From Planctomycetaceae bacterium (GTDB lineage: Bacteria; Planctomycetota; Planctomycetia; Planctomycetales; Planctomycetaceae): 7,457 nucleotides of DNA. The notes under the pieces are model-generated. The model searched no databases. It saw nothing but the letters and a program-made list of their open reading frames with translations, and had not been told where the DNA came from. Shown piece by piece: positions 1 through 6,990 of this stretch. Position 1 is the stretch's first letter. Each line of letters starts with the position of its first letter. Location: the NCBI GenBank assembly GCA_020426085.1, contig JAGQQP010000197.1:1-7457 (forward strand). Direction: 5' to 3'. The translations under genes were made by a program, and so were the position numbers.

Positions 1-305
1 GTGCGGCAGATTTCTTTTTGCAGGCAACAGTTTCCCAACTGGGAGATCTTGAAATCAGATGGAATCTTTCTCCGCAGTCTGGTCAATTCCTGATCCGTTT
101 TCCATTCTTCCATGGCTATCAGGACGGGGAAACTTTCACGAATTTCGTCGGCATACTCCGGACAGGCATTCGCATAAGCATCGATAGAGGGATTCAGCCA
201 GCGGCGATACTCTTCAACAAACCGTGACGCCAGAACCTCTAATGTAATTCGCTCGGAAACGGTTTCCGGTCGTTCGATGATTCCAGATGATGATTCAGAA
301 TTCAT
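1..305 (-). CDS. N-terminal part of a planctomycete Ser/Thr protein kinase (cut by window edge)
   Basis: I translated this frame by hand: 101 whole codons run from the ATG at 305-303 off the left edge without a stop. Residues about 24-68 match the leader found before many planctomycete Ser/Thr kinases: a helix with RFVEEYRR, then NPSIDAYANACPEYADEI, then ESFPVLIAMEE. Residues about 89-101 read LGNCCLQKEICR, aligning with the LGxYxLxxEIGRG that opens a kinase lobe. The first loop glycine is Cys here, and the codon at the edge (AC?) must be Thr where Gly is usual. The start is well supported by GAGGGG five bases upstream. The catalytic domain is outside the window, so activity cannot be judged. 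The gene could be a pseudokinase or a decayed copy. The family call from the leader is firm; catalytic competence is open. Confidence 0.75.
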   Translation of the reverse strand, partial: MNSESSSGIIERPETVSERITLEVLASRFVEEYRRWLNPSIDAYANACPEYADEIRESFPVLIAMEEWKTDQELTRLRRKIPSDFKISQLGNCCLQKEICR

Positions 306-442
306 GTTGACCCCTCAAGGAATTCTGAAGTCAGCTGGTATTTGCCCGGTTCACCACAGTGAAATCGACTTGCTTCCCGTTCCGACAGGCCTGTAGTGCA
401 GTCGATTTCATTGACAACAACTTCCTCAAGGGAAGTCGCCAT
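302..442 (-). CDS. Possible small ORF (46 aa) overlapping the kinase start by ATGA
   Basis: Reading from the ATG at 442-440 gives 46 residues starting MATSLEEVVVNEID and ending YQLTSEFLEGST. Its TGA (304-302) overlaps the ATG of the downstream kinase as ATGA, a common layout for translationally coupled genes. The frame stays open about 15 codons further upstream, so a TTG start is also possible. Base composition is near 50% G+C here and falls clearly upstream of about 450, which fits coding sequence. Against it: there is no good ribosome site before the ATG, I do not recognise the protein, and a 51-base inverted repeat lies inside it. It could be a small regulator of the kinase, the remnant tail of a lost upstream gene, or chance. 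Confidence 0.3.
   Translation of the reverse strand: MATSLEEVVVNEIDCTTGLSEREASRFHCGEPGKYQLTSEFLEGST
311..316 (-). promoter_or_regulatory. Ribosome binding site of the left-edge kinase
   Basis: Read on the minus strand this is GAGGGG, separated by five bases from the ATG at 305-303. It is the clearest Shine-Dalgarno-like site in the window and fixes the start of the left-edge kinase. It lies inside the small ORF that ends at 302, as expected for translational coupling. Confidence 0.55.
360..410. repeat. Perfect 11-bp inverted repeat with internal palindrome
   Basis: The left arm TGAAATCGACT (360-370) is perfectly complementary to AGTCGATTTCA (400-410), with a 29-base loop. The loop contains a second perfect palindrome, ACAGGCCTGT (385-394). 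There is no T run after either arm, so it is not an intrinsic terminator. It sits 55-105 bases before the kinase start, inside the possible small ORF. It may act as an mRNA hairpin, a protein-binding site, or a copy of a dispersed palindromic repeat; the sequence alone does not decide. Confidence 0.6.
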
Positions 443-456
443 CAGATCAATCTGAT
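420..456. repeat. Two short adjacent hairpin-forming repeats
   Basis: ACTTCC (420-425) pairs with GGAAGT (431-436) across a five-base loop. ATCAGA (441-446) pairs with TCTGAT (451-456) across a four-base loop. The second hairpin would include two bases of the ATG at 442-440, so it could mask the start of the small ORF in mRNA. Stems of six base pairs can occur by chance. Confidence 0.35.
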
Positions 457-723
457 AAAATTGGAACAAATGCGAATAACAACAGTTTCAGCAGATCGGA
501 TACAAAAATACCTGAACTGACTTCACAAGCGGCACCATCTGGTTTCATCAGCAAGACTTACGATCTACACTCGCTGGAAGGCTGGTAAGAATCAAATGAG
601 CCCGCAATTCTATAACGAACACCATTTCAGGTCAGCTACCGACAATTTCATAGATTTTTAATAAAGCAACTTATGGGAAAAATTTAGCTCAAGCCACCAG
701 ATTGCAAACCAGTCAGAAAGAAC
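443..723. other. Gene-free stretch between receptor kinase and small ORF
   Basis: About 280 bases, richer in A+T than the flanking genes. I see no convincing ORF on either strand, no RNA gene and no strong terminator after the receptor-kinase stop at 726-724. It holds the candidate promoter at 607-635 and the upper part of the small hairpins near 441-456. Its probable role is the 5' regulatory region of the left-edge kinase. Confidence 0.5.
607..635 (-). promoter_or_regulatory. Candidate sigma70-type promoter
   Basis: On the minus strand, CTGACC (635-630) stands 17 bases before TAGAAT (612-607). These match the TTGACA and TATAAT consensus at four and five of six positions, with ideal spacing. 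It would start transcription near 600, reading toward the small ORF and the left-edge kinase. It lies in the gene-free stretch downstream of the receptor kinase, where such a promoter is expected. The match is by eye only. Confidence 0.25.
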
Positions 724-3102
724 TTATTGCATGTCCAGTTCTTTGTAGTGCGCTTTATTATTCAGAATCGTTCCCCAAACCCGGTTCGAAGCCTGATGTC
801 GAGAGGGACCGAAGTTAATAATCGGTCCGATTCCCAGATCCAGACCGTTAATCTGTTCCAGAGCATTGATCAAATTTTCTGTAGTCAGCGGTTTGCCGGA
901 TTTTTCCAGCCCTTTCAAGCCTTCCACCAGACATTCTGCCGCGATGAACCCTTCCAGTGAAACAAATCCCGGCTTGGAGAGAGGGTAGAACTGTTTCATG
1001 GCATTGCGATACCGTAATACACCGGTGGCGTTGGAAAGATAGTAGGGAACCACCTGAGTTACAATCACCCCTTCTGCATATTGCGGTCCCATTTCTTTAA
1101 ACTGCTGAGCCAGCAGTTCGCTTCCCACAAAGGAAACCGCGGCAGTATGAATATTCAGATTTCGATCTTTGAGATTCTGCACCATTAACGAGGCAGGTTT
1201 ATAAGTTGCCACCATGATCAACGCTTCAATACGTCCCTGGTTTTGTTCAATCTGTTTGACCGCTTCTGTAATTTGTGTCGTGTTGCGTTCATAGCCAACT
1301 CTGAAAATATTTTCCGGTTGAATTTTGTATTTTTCCAGAGCTTTTGCTACACCTGCAAAACCATCATCGCCAAAGGAATCATTTTGGGCGAACACAGCGA
1401 TTTTTTCCGGGGCGATATGTTTCTTCTCAACAAAATAGTTCACCATCGCCGCTGTTTCATCAGCATAGCTGGCGCGAAGATTGAATACGTAGCGATCGGG
1501 AGGATCGCGTCGCAGGCTTTGTGCTCCGGTGAATGGTGCAAAGAATAAATACTGGTTCTCATTGGCATAAGGAACGGTCACTTGAGCAGTCGGAGTACCG
1601 ACATTCCCGATAACCGCAAACACCTTATCCTTTTCAAACAAAGTATGCATGTTATCCAGAGCCTGGTCAGGCTCATACCCGTCATCTTTCACAACAAGCT
1701 CAATCTGACGTCCGCCGATCCCGCCTGCCTCGTTGATCGATTTAAAACAGGCTTGCATCCCCATGACCATATTCGTTCCCAGTTCCTTATTGGCACCGGT
1801 CATGGCAGTGGAAGTCGCCAGGATGATTTTATCGCTGGTGACTCCCTGGGCTACAGGTCCCGCCTGCTGGTTCGCAGCAGCGGGCTCAGTCACTTTTTGA
1901 GGATGACTGTTATTCCAGTAATAGTAAGGAACGAGTGTCAACAACAGAAAGGTCACGAGAAAAATAACAGTATTAAATACCGTACTGCGCCAGGGTGCAG
2001 TTTTCGAAGCTGCTGCTGCAGGATATCCTTCCAGTTCTTCCTGGCTCAATATTTTTGTAGCATCATACTTTTCTGCACTCGCTGTAATGGCCTTTAGATC
2101 CAGCAGCATTTCTTTGGCAGACTGGTAACGGTCTTCCGGCTTTTTGGCCATCGACTTACTGACGATAGCAGCGCATTTATCGGGTATGCTGGAATTCACA
2201 TCGCGAGGATCAAGAATGTCAGCATGGCAATGGGCATACATGATCTGCACAATGCTGCCGGCATCTTCATAGGGATGATCTCCCGTCAGCAGAGTATAAT
2301 AGGTTGCTCCCAGAGAGTAGATATCACTCCGCATGTCGACTGGTTTGGACTCGCATTGTTCGGGGCTCATGAAGTAAGGAGTCCCGATCAACTGGCCATC
2401 CTGGGTTAGTTGCATCGATTGCTGGATGATTCGTTTCGCGAGCCCAAAGTCAGCAACCTTGATTGTCCCATGGGCCGACTGCAGTAGATTCCCGGGTTTA
2501 ATATCGCGATGTACCAGACCGGAAGCATGAGCCACCATTAATCCTTCACAGGCATCTGCGATAATTCGCGATGCTTCCAAAGGGGAATAAGGCCCAATCG
2601 ACTCCAGATGGTCGTCCGTACTGCCACCTGTCATCAGCTCCATTACGATATAATGGATGTCCCCTTCCTGGTTGATTTCGTGAATGGAAACCACATGTGG
2701 GTGTGTTAAGCGGCCAGCGGCTTTGGCTTCTGCCAGGAACCGATCCAGCATCATCTTATCAGAAGCCAGTTCGGCAGGCAGCAGTTTAATGGCAACGTCG
2801 CGTTCGATTGTTGTATCGTGCGCCTTGTAAACAACTCCCATCCCCCCCTGTCCCAGGAGGCCGGAAATGGTGTATTTCCCCAGCTTCTTCCCAATCCAGG
2901 CAGCTGCTTTTTCAGCAGAAGGACCTTCCAGATGAGGCGACTTACCGGTGACACTGTCGCCACCAATCATCGTTTTGTCGATCTCTTTGATGTTGATCGG
3001 CGGAATTTCATCGACCGTTTCTTCCTGCGCAGGGTCGACAGGCGGAAATTCATCGACGGTTTCTTCACCATCTACGGGATCTTGATAACCTTTGTCCGAC
3101 AC
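724..3102 (-). CDS. Receptor-type Ser/Thr protein kinase with periplasmic type I solute-binding sensor domain
   Basis: A 792-residue single-pass receptor kinase. Residues 1-65 are an acidic leader with a duplicated EETVDE/PP unit. Residues 77-335 form a Hanks-type kinase with all key residues: loop G84-x-G86-G87-x-G89, Lys106, Glu125, HRD 198-200 with Lys202 and Asn205, DFG 218-220, SPE 247-249, Asp260 and Arg325. Residues 374-396 are a hydrophobic membrane helix. Residues about 420-790 are a full LivK-like (Peripla_BP_6) domain, with TAMTG near its start, NEAGGIGGRQIEL, DDGYEP, GTPT at 502-505 and RASYADE at 543-549. The expected topology is kinase inside and binding domain in the periplasm. 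It probably phosphorylates proteins in response to an amino-acid-like or other small polar ligand; the ligand is unknown. The start is GTG because TGA lies two codons upstream, and the ribosome site is weak. The neighbouring genes give no clear pathway. Confidence 0.93.
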   Translation of the reverse strand: MSDKGYQDPVDGEETVDEFPPVDPAQEETVDEIPPINIKEIDKTMIGGDSVTGKSPHLEGPSAEKAAAWIGKKLGKYTISGLLGQGGMGVVYKAHDTTIERDVAIKLLPAELASDKMMLDRFLAEAKAAGRLTHPHVVSIHEINQEGDIHYIVMELMTGGSTDDHLESIGPYSPLEASRIIADACEGLMVAHASGLVHRDIKPGNLLQSAHGTIKVADFGLAKRIIQQSMQLTQDGQLIGTPYFMSPEQCESKPVDMRSDIYSLGATYYTLLTGDHPYEDAGSIVQIMYAHCHADILDPRDVNSSIPDKCAAIVSKSMAKKPEDRYQSAKEMLLDLKAITASAEKYDATKILSQEELEGYPAAAASKTAPWRSTVFNTVIFLVTFLLLTLVPYYYWNNSHPQKVTEPAAANQQAGPVAQGVTSDKIILATSTAMTGANKELGTNMVMGMQACFKSINEAGGIGGRQIELVVKDDGYEPDQALDNMHTLFEKDKVFAVIGNVGTPTAQVTVPYANENQYLFFAPFTGAQSLRRDPPDRYVFNLRASYADETAAMVNYFVEKKHIAPEKIAVFAQNDSFGDDGFAGVAKALEKYKIQPENIFRVGYERNTTQITEAVKQIEQNQGRIEALIMVATYKPASLMVQNLKDRNLNIHTAAVSFVGSELLAQQFKEMGPQYAEGVIVTQVVPYYLSNATGVLRYRNAMKQFYPLSKPGFVSLEGFIAAECLVEGLKGLEKSGKPLTTENLINALEQINGLDLGIGPIINFGPSRHQASNRVWGTILNNKAHYKELDMQ
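2983..3066 (-). repeat. Tandem duplication of a 42-base unit in the kinase leader
   Basis: Two consecutive 14-codon units (3066-3025 and 3024-2983) both begin EETVDE, a hydrophobic residue, then PP. The first 26 bases of the units differ at only two positions, while the rest has diverged. This is an in-frame duplication in the disordered acidic leader ahead of the catalytic domain. Each copy carries a TVDE element, which could be a phospho-threonine site read by an FHA domain; that is inference only. Confidence 0.7.
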
Positions 3103-3594
3103 GGGTCAGTTCCCAGAATACGATCGTCTCAATCGAGGTTTGTTTCGGCCCCGGAAGCAGGTTTCCAGTCAGGCGTCTATATTAGTTAAGCGAAATAGAG
3201 ATTCATCTCAAAGACTCTGTGTCCTTTTGAACACACCGCCAGCATATAAAATGAAATATGAGGCTTTTATAGATATACAAAATCATCGTTCATAAAAAAA
3301 TTTACGCAATCGATTTTTTTCAAACTCGTTAGAATATTCATGAAAAATGAATGAGAACAGGGAATGTACACACTCGCTGTACTTATCTACCTCCAATAAC
3401 GGCAGAACGTTGGAGTTGACACCTGTTTTTCACCAATTATTTCCAGAACGAGCAGAGTTTTCTCTGCAGCGAAAACAGGGATTTCGGAGATTGCAGAATC
3501 AGAATAACCGACATAATGAAGTATATATCGACTCCGTTTCCGGCCAGGTTGACACGTCCAGCCAGCCTAACTGCTTAAGAGATTCGGTCAATAT
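3103..3594. other. Intergenic regulatory region upstream of the receptor kinase
   Basis: 492 bases without a convincing gene. The half nearest the receptor kinase is AT-rich at 3241-3345. It contains inverted repeats TATAAAA/TTTTATA (3245-3251, 3265-3271), AAAAAAAT/ATTTTTTT (3294-3301, 3313-3320) and ATTCAT/ATGAAT (3336-3341, 3347-3352). No clear -35/-10 pair is visible on the minus strand, so the kinase promoter may use another sigma factor or be weak. GAGAT/ATCTC (3198-3209) is a further short palindrome. The other half holds the nested element at 3422-3479. A palindrome CAATA/TATTG (3589-3600) overlaps the stop of the upstream gene. No intrinsic terminator follows that gene. Confidence 0.5.
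3422..3479. repeat. Nested inverted repeats with an alternative fold, possible RNA element
   Basis: An outer stem pairs CCTGTTTT (3422-3429) with AAAACAGG (3472-3479). Inside it, GCAGAG (3452-3457) pairs with CTCTGC (3462-3467) around a four-T loop. A competing stem is possible: GTTTTC (3457-3462) with GAAAAC (3471-3476), which excludes both others. All three are perfect. The element lies in the 3' flank of the giant gene and about 320 bases before the receptor-kinase start. It could be a mRNA 3'-end structure, a leader switch or chance. Confidence 0.4.
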
Positions 3595-6500
3595 TTATTG
3601 ACTGGCAACACGCAGACGGACTGTTTTGAGATCCAGTAGTGCTTTGTTGATTTTTCCATCACTGCGGACCGTCAATTTCGTCTGGCCACCAGGAACGGAG
3701 ATCGTACCGACTTTGCGACTCTGATAAACGTCCCAGCTTCCCGTCGCGGCAACGGGCCAGATCAGACGCTGACCTGTCACTTCCAGCTGCATCAGATTAC
3801 CGGCAACTCCCGGTGGGCAGGCATATTCCAGGTACACGTCATATTTCCCGGACTTCGGAACATTCATGATCCAGACGGCCCGGTCATTTTCACTCTGCCA
3901 GTACCCCAGGTTTTTATATTTATTCTCGAACTTCAGCGTCTGGCCATAAATTTCAGCAAGCTGTGGAGTCAAAAAGTAATCCCCTCTGAGTGCCTCTGCC
4001 TGCACGACAGCAGGTTCATTTCCCTCGAATGTTTTACGGGGTAGTTCCGTTGCATTCAGATAGGCAATCACGTCAGCCAGATCCTGAGGAGACATATCTT
4101 TCTCCAAACCTTCCGGCATCAGCGACTTGCCGGTACTGATCAGTTCCTCCAGATCATTGCGCAACAGAGTTTTCGATTTGCCGTCAGTTTGAACCAGTGT
4201 AATACTTTCCCCGCTCTCCGAAGCAAGCAGCCCGTTAAATGTCAGACCATTAACTGTGACAGCCAGATAGCTCACATATTTGTTTTCAATCGCCCTGTTT
4301 GGATCCAGTATCGCCGTGATCAGTGCTTGAGTTGATTTATCAGTTAACGCTGATAAATCGGGGCCGATTGGCTTCCCCTCCTGATTCAACTGGTGACAGA
4401 CAGAACAGCGTTTGACAAAAATTTGATGTCCCGACTCGGCATTTCCCTTGAGTTCCAGTACTTTGGAATACTCTTCCACAACTTTAATTCGATCCGAGTT
4501 CGCGGTTGAAGCCAGCAGCTGTTCTGCCCGCTTGCGAATGTTTTTGTCTTTACTGCTTAACAGAAGCTGGCGACTGGAAGCGTCGATCTCAGCAGGGAGA
4601 ATGGTTTTCTGTTCCAGAGCCGTTAAGACAGACTGGCTCCAGGCACTGCGACTCAATAGAGCTTTCAAGACTTCAGCACGCAGGTCGGGACCAAAACTTT
4701 TCCAGCGTTCAAGTAATATTTCTGGTGTCTTTTGATTTCCGAATTGTGACAGTGCCGCAACCGCGGCGCTTTGCAGTTCACGCGAGTTGCGGGGAGAAAG
4801 CAGATCAGCCAGCAGATTCAGATCTTCATCACGCTGTGCAAAACCACGACCAAGTAACGGAATCACCTCTCGACGCTGTTGCACAGCAGCAGTTTCATCC
4901 GCAACGATAGTCCGTGCTGCAGCAAACAGGGGTTTCAACTGATCAAGTACCGCCTGTAATTCTGGATCAGATTTCTGATAGAACTGTGCAAAAGTCTGAT
5001 TCCGCCTCCCCAGAGATTGAAGCAGAGTCGCGATGGCACGGAACTGCCACGATTCATATGGTTTCCCAACTGTTTGCTTCCCGACAACCTGATAGATCTG
5101 CTTCAATGTGGCCTGATCTTTATCCGCAACCACCATCGCCACCAGGGCATTAAAGCTCTCTGCGGGAGGCTGTTTCCCCTTAAGTTCCTGAAAGAGTGCG
5201 GTTGTGAAGGAATCCAGATGGGAACCAGTCGAACTCAAAATCGCAGTACGCAGGTAAACGTCCTGATCATGCTTTAATACCAGCTGCGCTAACGCAACTC
5301 CCGCTTTCGGTGAGTTCCATTCCCCCAGTGAGTAAGCCAGCTGCATCTGCACCTGCGGATCAGTGTCATTCACCAGATTCAAATACTTTGAACCGATCTC
5401 AGGTGACTCATTCACGAAGTTTTCACCAATCCGAATCGCATGACGACGTACCCCCGGATGCGAATCTGATAAAGCAGTCATCACTTCTGCCGCAGTGATC
5501 TCACCTAATCCATCCAGCACACACAGGGCATGCAAACGAGCTGTTGCAGCTTTGCCCGTTGCTACCATGCGTTTCAACTCTGGTACAGTCGAAAGCTGTT
5601 TCCGACTGACGATCCATTGATGAACCATATCACGCTGAGTCCCGTTCGGACTTTCCAGCACCTGTACCAGTTCCGAATCTGACAATTGATCCAGCCGGGG
5701 AACCGAACGCAGCGGAGTCTCATCTTTGACAATTCGATAGATTCTCCCCTGCTCTTTCCCGGCTCGCAGATCCAGTTTTTCCTGCATCTCCTGCGGAATC
5801 CATTGCGGATGCTCAATCACATGGCGGTACATGTCCGCCACCCAGATCGCGCCATCAGGGCCGGTGCGCGCCATTGTGGGTCGAAACCAGTTATCCGTCG
5901 AAGCCATGAACTCGGAATCCTGTTCACTCTCCGCCCGTTGGCTGGAAAACGTGGTCCCTTTGGGAGCGACAATCTCTCGATGCACCAGATTATGCACCGG
6001 TTCACAGATAAACGAATTCCCGACGAATTCGCTTCCGAGTAATTCATCCCGATACAAACAGAGACCGCAGGCAGACGTGATACGATTAACCTTATTGAAA
6101 TCGTTAAAACGAACCTGCGTCTTGCTGACAGGAAAAATCGTGGCGGCTCCAGGTCGGATGGAAACCTGAACTTTCGCATCCGGTGCAATCAGACTCTGGT
6201 TACGGCGGAGATAGTGATCTGCCAATGCATAATGAAACGCGGGATTACTGTTGTTGCTGCCAAACCAGTTGCCCCAGTCATCCCGTTCCCGACCAAACTG
6301 AGTCTGCCCGGACTGCGGGTCCATCAATCCGGAATCCGGCCTGATGCGTAAATCCCGCCGACCAAACGTCAGTTTTTCTCCCGTTTTGACAGACAGTAGA
6401 TCACCGCCGGAATCACCGTTGGCCAGATAGATCCAGTTATCCAGCCCCCACCGCAGTCCATTGACGCGATGCTGCTGGTTTCCTTCACCAAAGCCGGTAT

Positions 6501-6990
6501 ACAGTGATTCTCGTAAGTCTGCTTTCCCATCGCCGTCGGTATCTTCTGCATAAAAGACTTCGGGCGCAGTTGTCACAATCGCCCCCTTCCGCCACGACAT
6601 GACACCCGTAGGATATCCCAGCCCCTCTAAAAACAGAGTCGACTTGTCATACTTCCCATCGCCATCAGTATCTTCCAGATATCGAACCCGCCCGGCAAAT
6701 TTACCGCTTTCATCCACACCCAGCGGATAGTCCGCCATCTCAGTCACCCAGAGTTTTCCATCAGGTCCCCAGTCGAACGCGACCGGATCCTGTACCAGTG
6801 GCTCGGCGGCAACCAGTTCCACATGAAATCCGGGTTTGACTTGAATACTTTTTAGTGCAGCAGAAGGAGATTTGGGTTGCGGTCCCTGCAACTCCATTAA
6901 TTCTTCAAACGACTTTCCGGCGACAAGATGTTTCAGTTTGGCAGTATCTTCATTTTGAACCCAGAGATGCTTCGAGTGGAACCAGGCACC
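3595..6990 (-). CDS. PVC-type membrane-bound dehydrogenase / HEAT / heme-binding protein, main C-terminal part of a frameshifted gene
   Basis: Numbering from the Gly at 6990-6988, this frame gives 1131 residues, beginning GAWFHSKHLWVQNEDT. Residues about 46-425 are the planctomycete/Verrucomicrobia membrane-bound dehydrogenase domain, a sorbosone-dehydrogenase-like propeller with FHVELVAAEPLVQDP, WGPDGKLWVTEM and GPDGAIWVADMYRHVIEHP. It carries two DxDxDGxxD calcium-type loops (107-115 and 150-158; bases 6646-6672 and 6517-6543). Residues 430-830 are helical HEAT-like repeats. A cytochrome c-like module follows, with Cys862, Cys865 and His866 (bases 4393-4407) and probable axial Met958 in SLMPEG. 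Residues 993-1130 resemble a CBM6/35-like beta-sandwich (NLGYWQSENDRAVW, TGSWDVY). It is likely a secreted or periplasmic oxidoreductase acting on a sugar-like substrate; the substrate is unknown. It has no credible start of its own; its N terminus is in another frame upstream. Confidence 0.88.
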   Translation of the reverse strand, partial: GAWFHSKHLWVQNEDTAKLKHLVAGKSFEELMELQGPQPKSPSAALKSIQVKPGFHVELVAAEPLVQDPVAFDWGPDGKLWVTEMADYPLGVDESGKFAGRVRYLEDTDGDGKYDKSTLFLEGLGYPTGVMSWRKGAIVTTAPEVFYAEDTDGDGKADLRESLYTGFGEGNQQHRVNGLRWGLDNWIYLANGDSGGDLLSVKTGEKLTFGRRDLRIRPDSGLMDPQSGQTQFGRERDDWGNWFGSNNSNPAFHYALADHYLRRNQSLIAPDAKVQVSIRPGAATIFPVSKTQVRFNDFNKVNRITSACGLCLYRDELLGSEFVGNSFICEPVHNLVHREIVAPKGTTFSSQRAESEQDSEFMASTDNWFRPTMARTGPDGAIWVADMYRHVIEHPQWIPQEMQEKLDLRAGKEQGRIYRIVKDETPLRSVPRLDQLSDSELVQVLESPNGTQRDMVHQWIVSRKQLSTVPELKRMVATGKAATARLHALCVLDGLGEITAAEVMTALSDSHPGVRRHAIRIGENFVNESPEIGSKYLNLVNDTDPQVQMQLAYSLGEWNSPKAGVALAQLVLKHDQDVYLRTAILSSTGSHLDSFTTALFQELKGKQPPAESFNALVAMVVADKDQATLKQIYQVVGKQTVGKPYESWQFRAIATLLQSLGRRNQTFAQFYQKSDPELQAVLDQLKPLFAAARTIVADETAAVQQRREVIPLLGRGFAQRDEDLNLLADLLSPRNSRELQSAAVAALSQFGNQKTPEILLERWKSFGPDLRAEVLKALLSRSAWSQSVLTALEQKTILPAEIDASSRQLLLSSKDKNIRKRAEQLLASTANSDRIKVVEEYSKVLELKGNAESGHQIFVKRCSVCHQLNQEGKPIGPDLSALTDKSTQALITAILDPNRAIENKYVSYLAVTVNGLTFNGLLASESGESITLVQTDGKSKTLLRNDLEELISTGKSLMPEGLEKDMSPQDLADVIAYLNATELPRKTFEGNEPAVVQAEALRGDYFLTPQLAEIYGQTLKFENKYKNLGYWQSENDRAVWIMNVPKSGKYDVYLEYACPPGVAGNLMQLEVTGQRLIWPVAATGSWDVYQSRKVGTISVPGGQTKLTVRSDGKINKALLDLKTVRLRVASQ

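Noticed and set aside
411..416. TTGACA on the plus strand as a -35 element
   Set aside because: No -10-like hexamer lies 16-18 bases downstream, and no plus-strand gene follows.
678..696. Possible intrinsic terminator after the receptor kinase (short stem before AAATTTTT on the minus strand)
   Set aside because: The stem is only four or five pairs with almost no loop, too weak to call.
1582..2097. 171-codon open frame on the plus strand
   Set aside because: It lies wholly opposite the receptor-kinase gene, whose conserved domains are on the minus strand. Its translation is Ser/Arg/Cys/His-rich, with no recognisable motif.
3186..3245. 19-codon minus-strand ORF ahead of the receptor kinase, as a leader peptide
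   Set aside because: It has no ribosome site, no run of regulatory codons and no attenuator structure between it and the kinase start.
3294..3320. A7T...AT7 inverted repeat as a bidirectional terminator
   Set aside because: The stem is pure A-T without a G-C core, and it lies about 275 bases beyond the nearest upstream stop. More likely just AT-rich promoter DNA.
3347..3601. 84-codon plus-strand frame in the intergenic region
   Set aside because: It has no ribosome site and low-complexity polar content, and it overlaps the inverted repeats and the stop of the giant gene. No family resemblance.
4506..4910. 134-codon plus-strand frame
   Set aside because: It is opposite the HEAT-repeat region of the giant gene; an antisense shadow without motifs.
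5817..6188. 123-codon minus-strand frame
   Set aside because: It overlaps the dehydrogenase domain in another frame; the Arg/Ser-rich translation is a shadow of the real gene.
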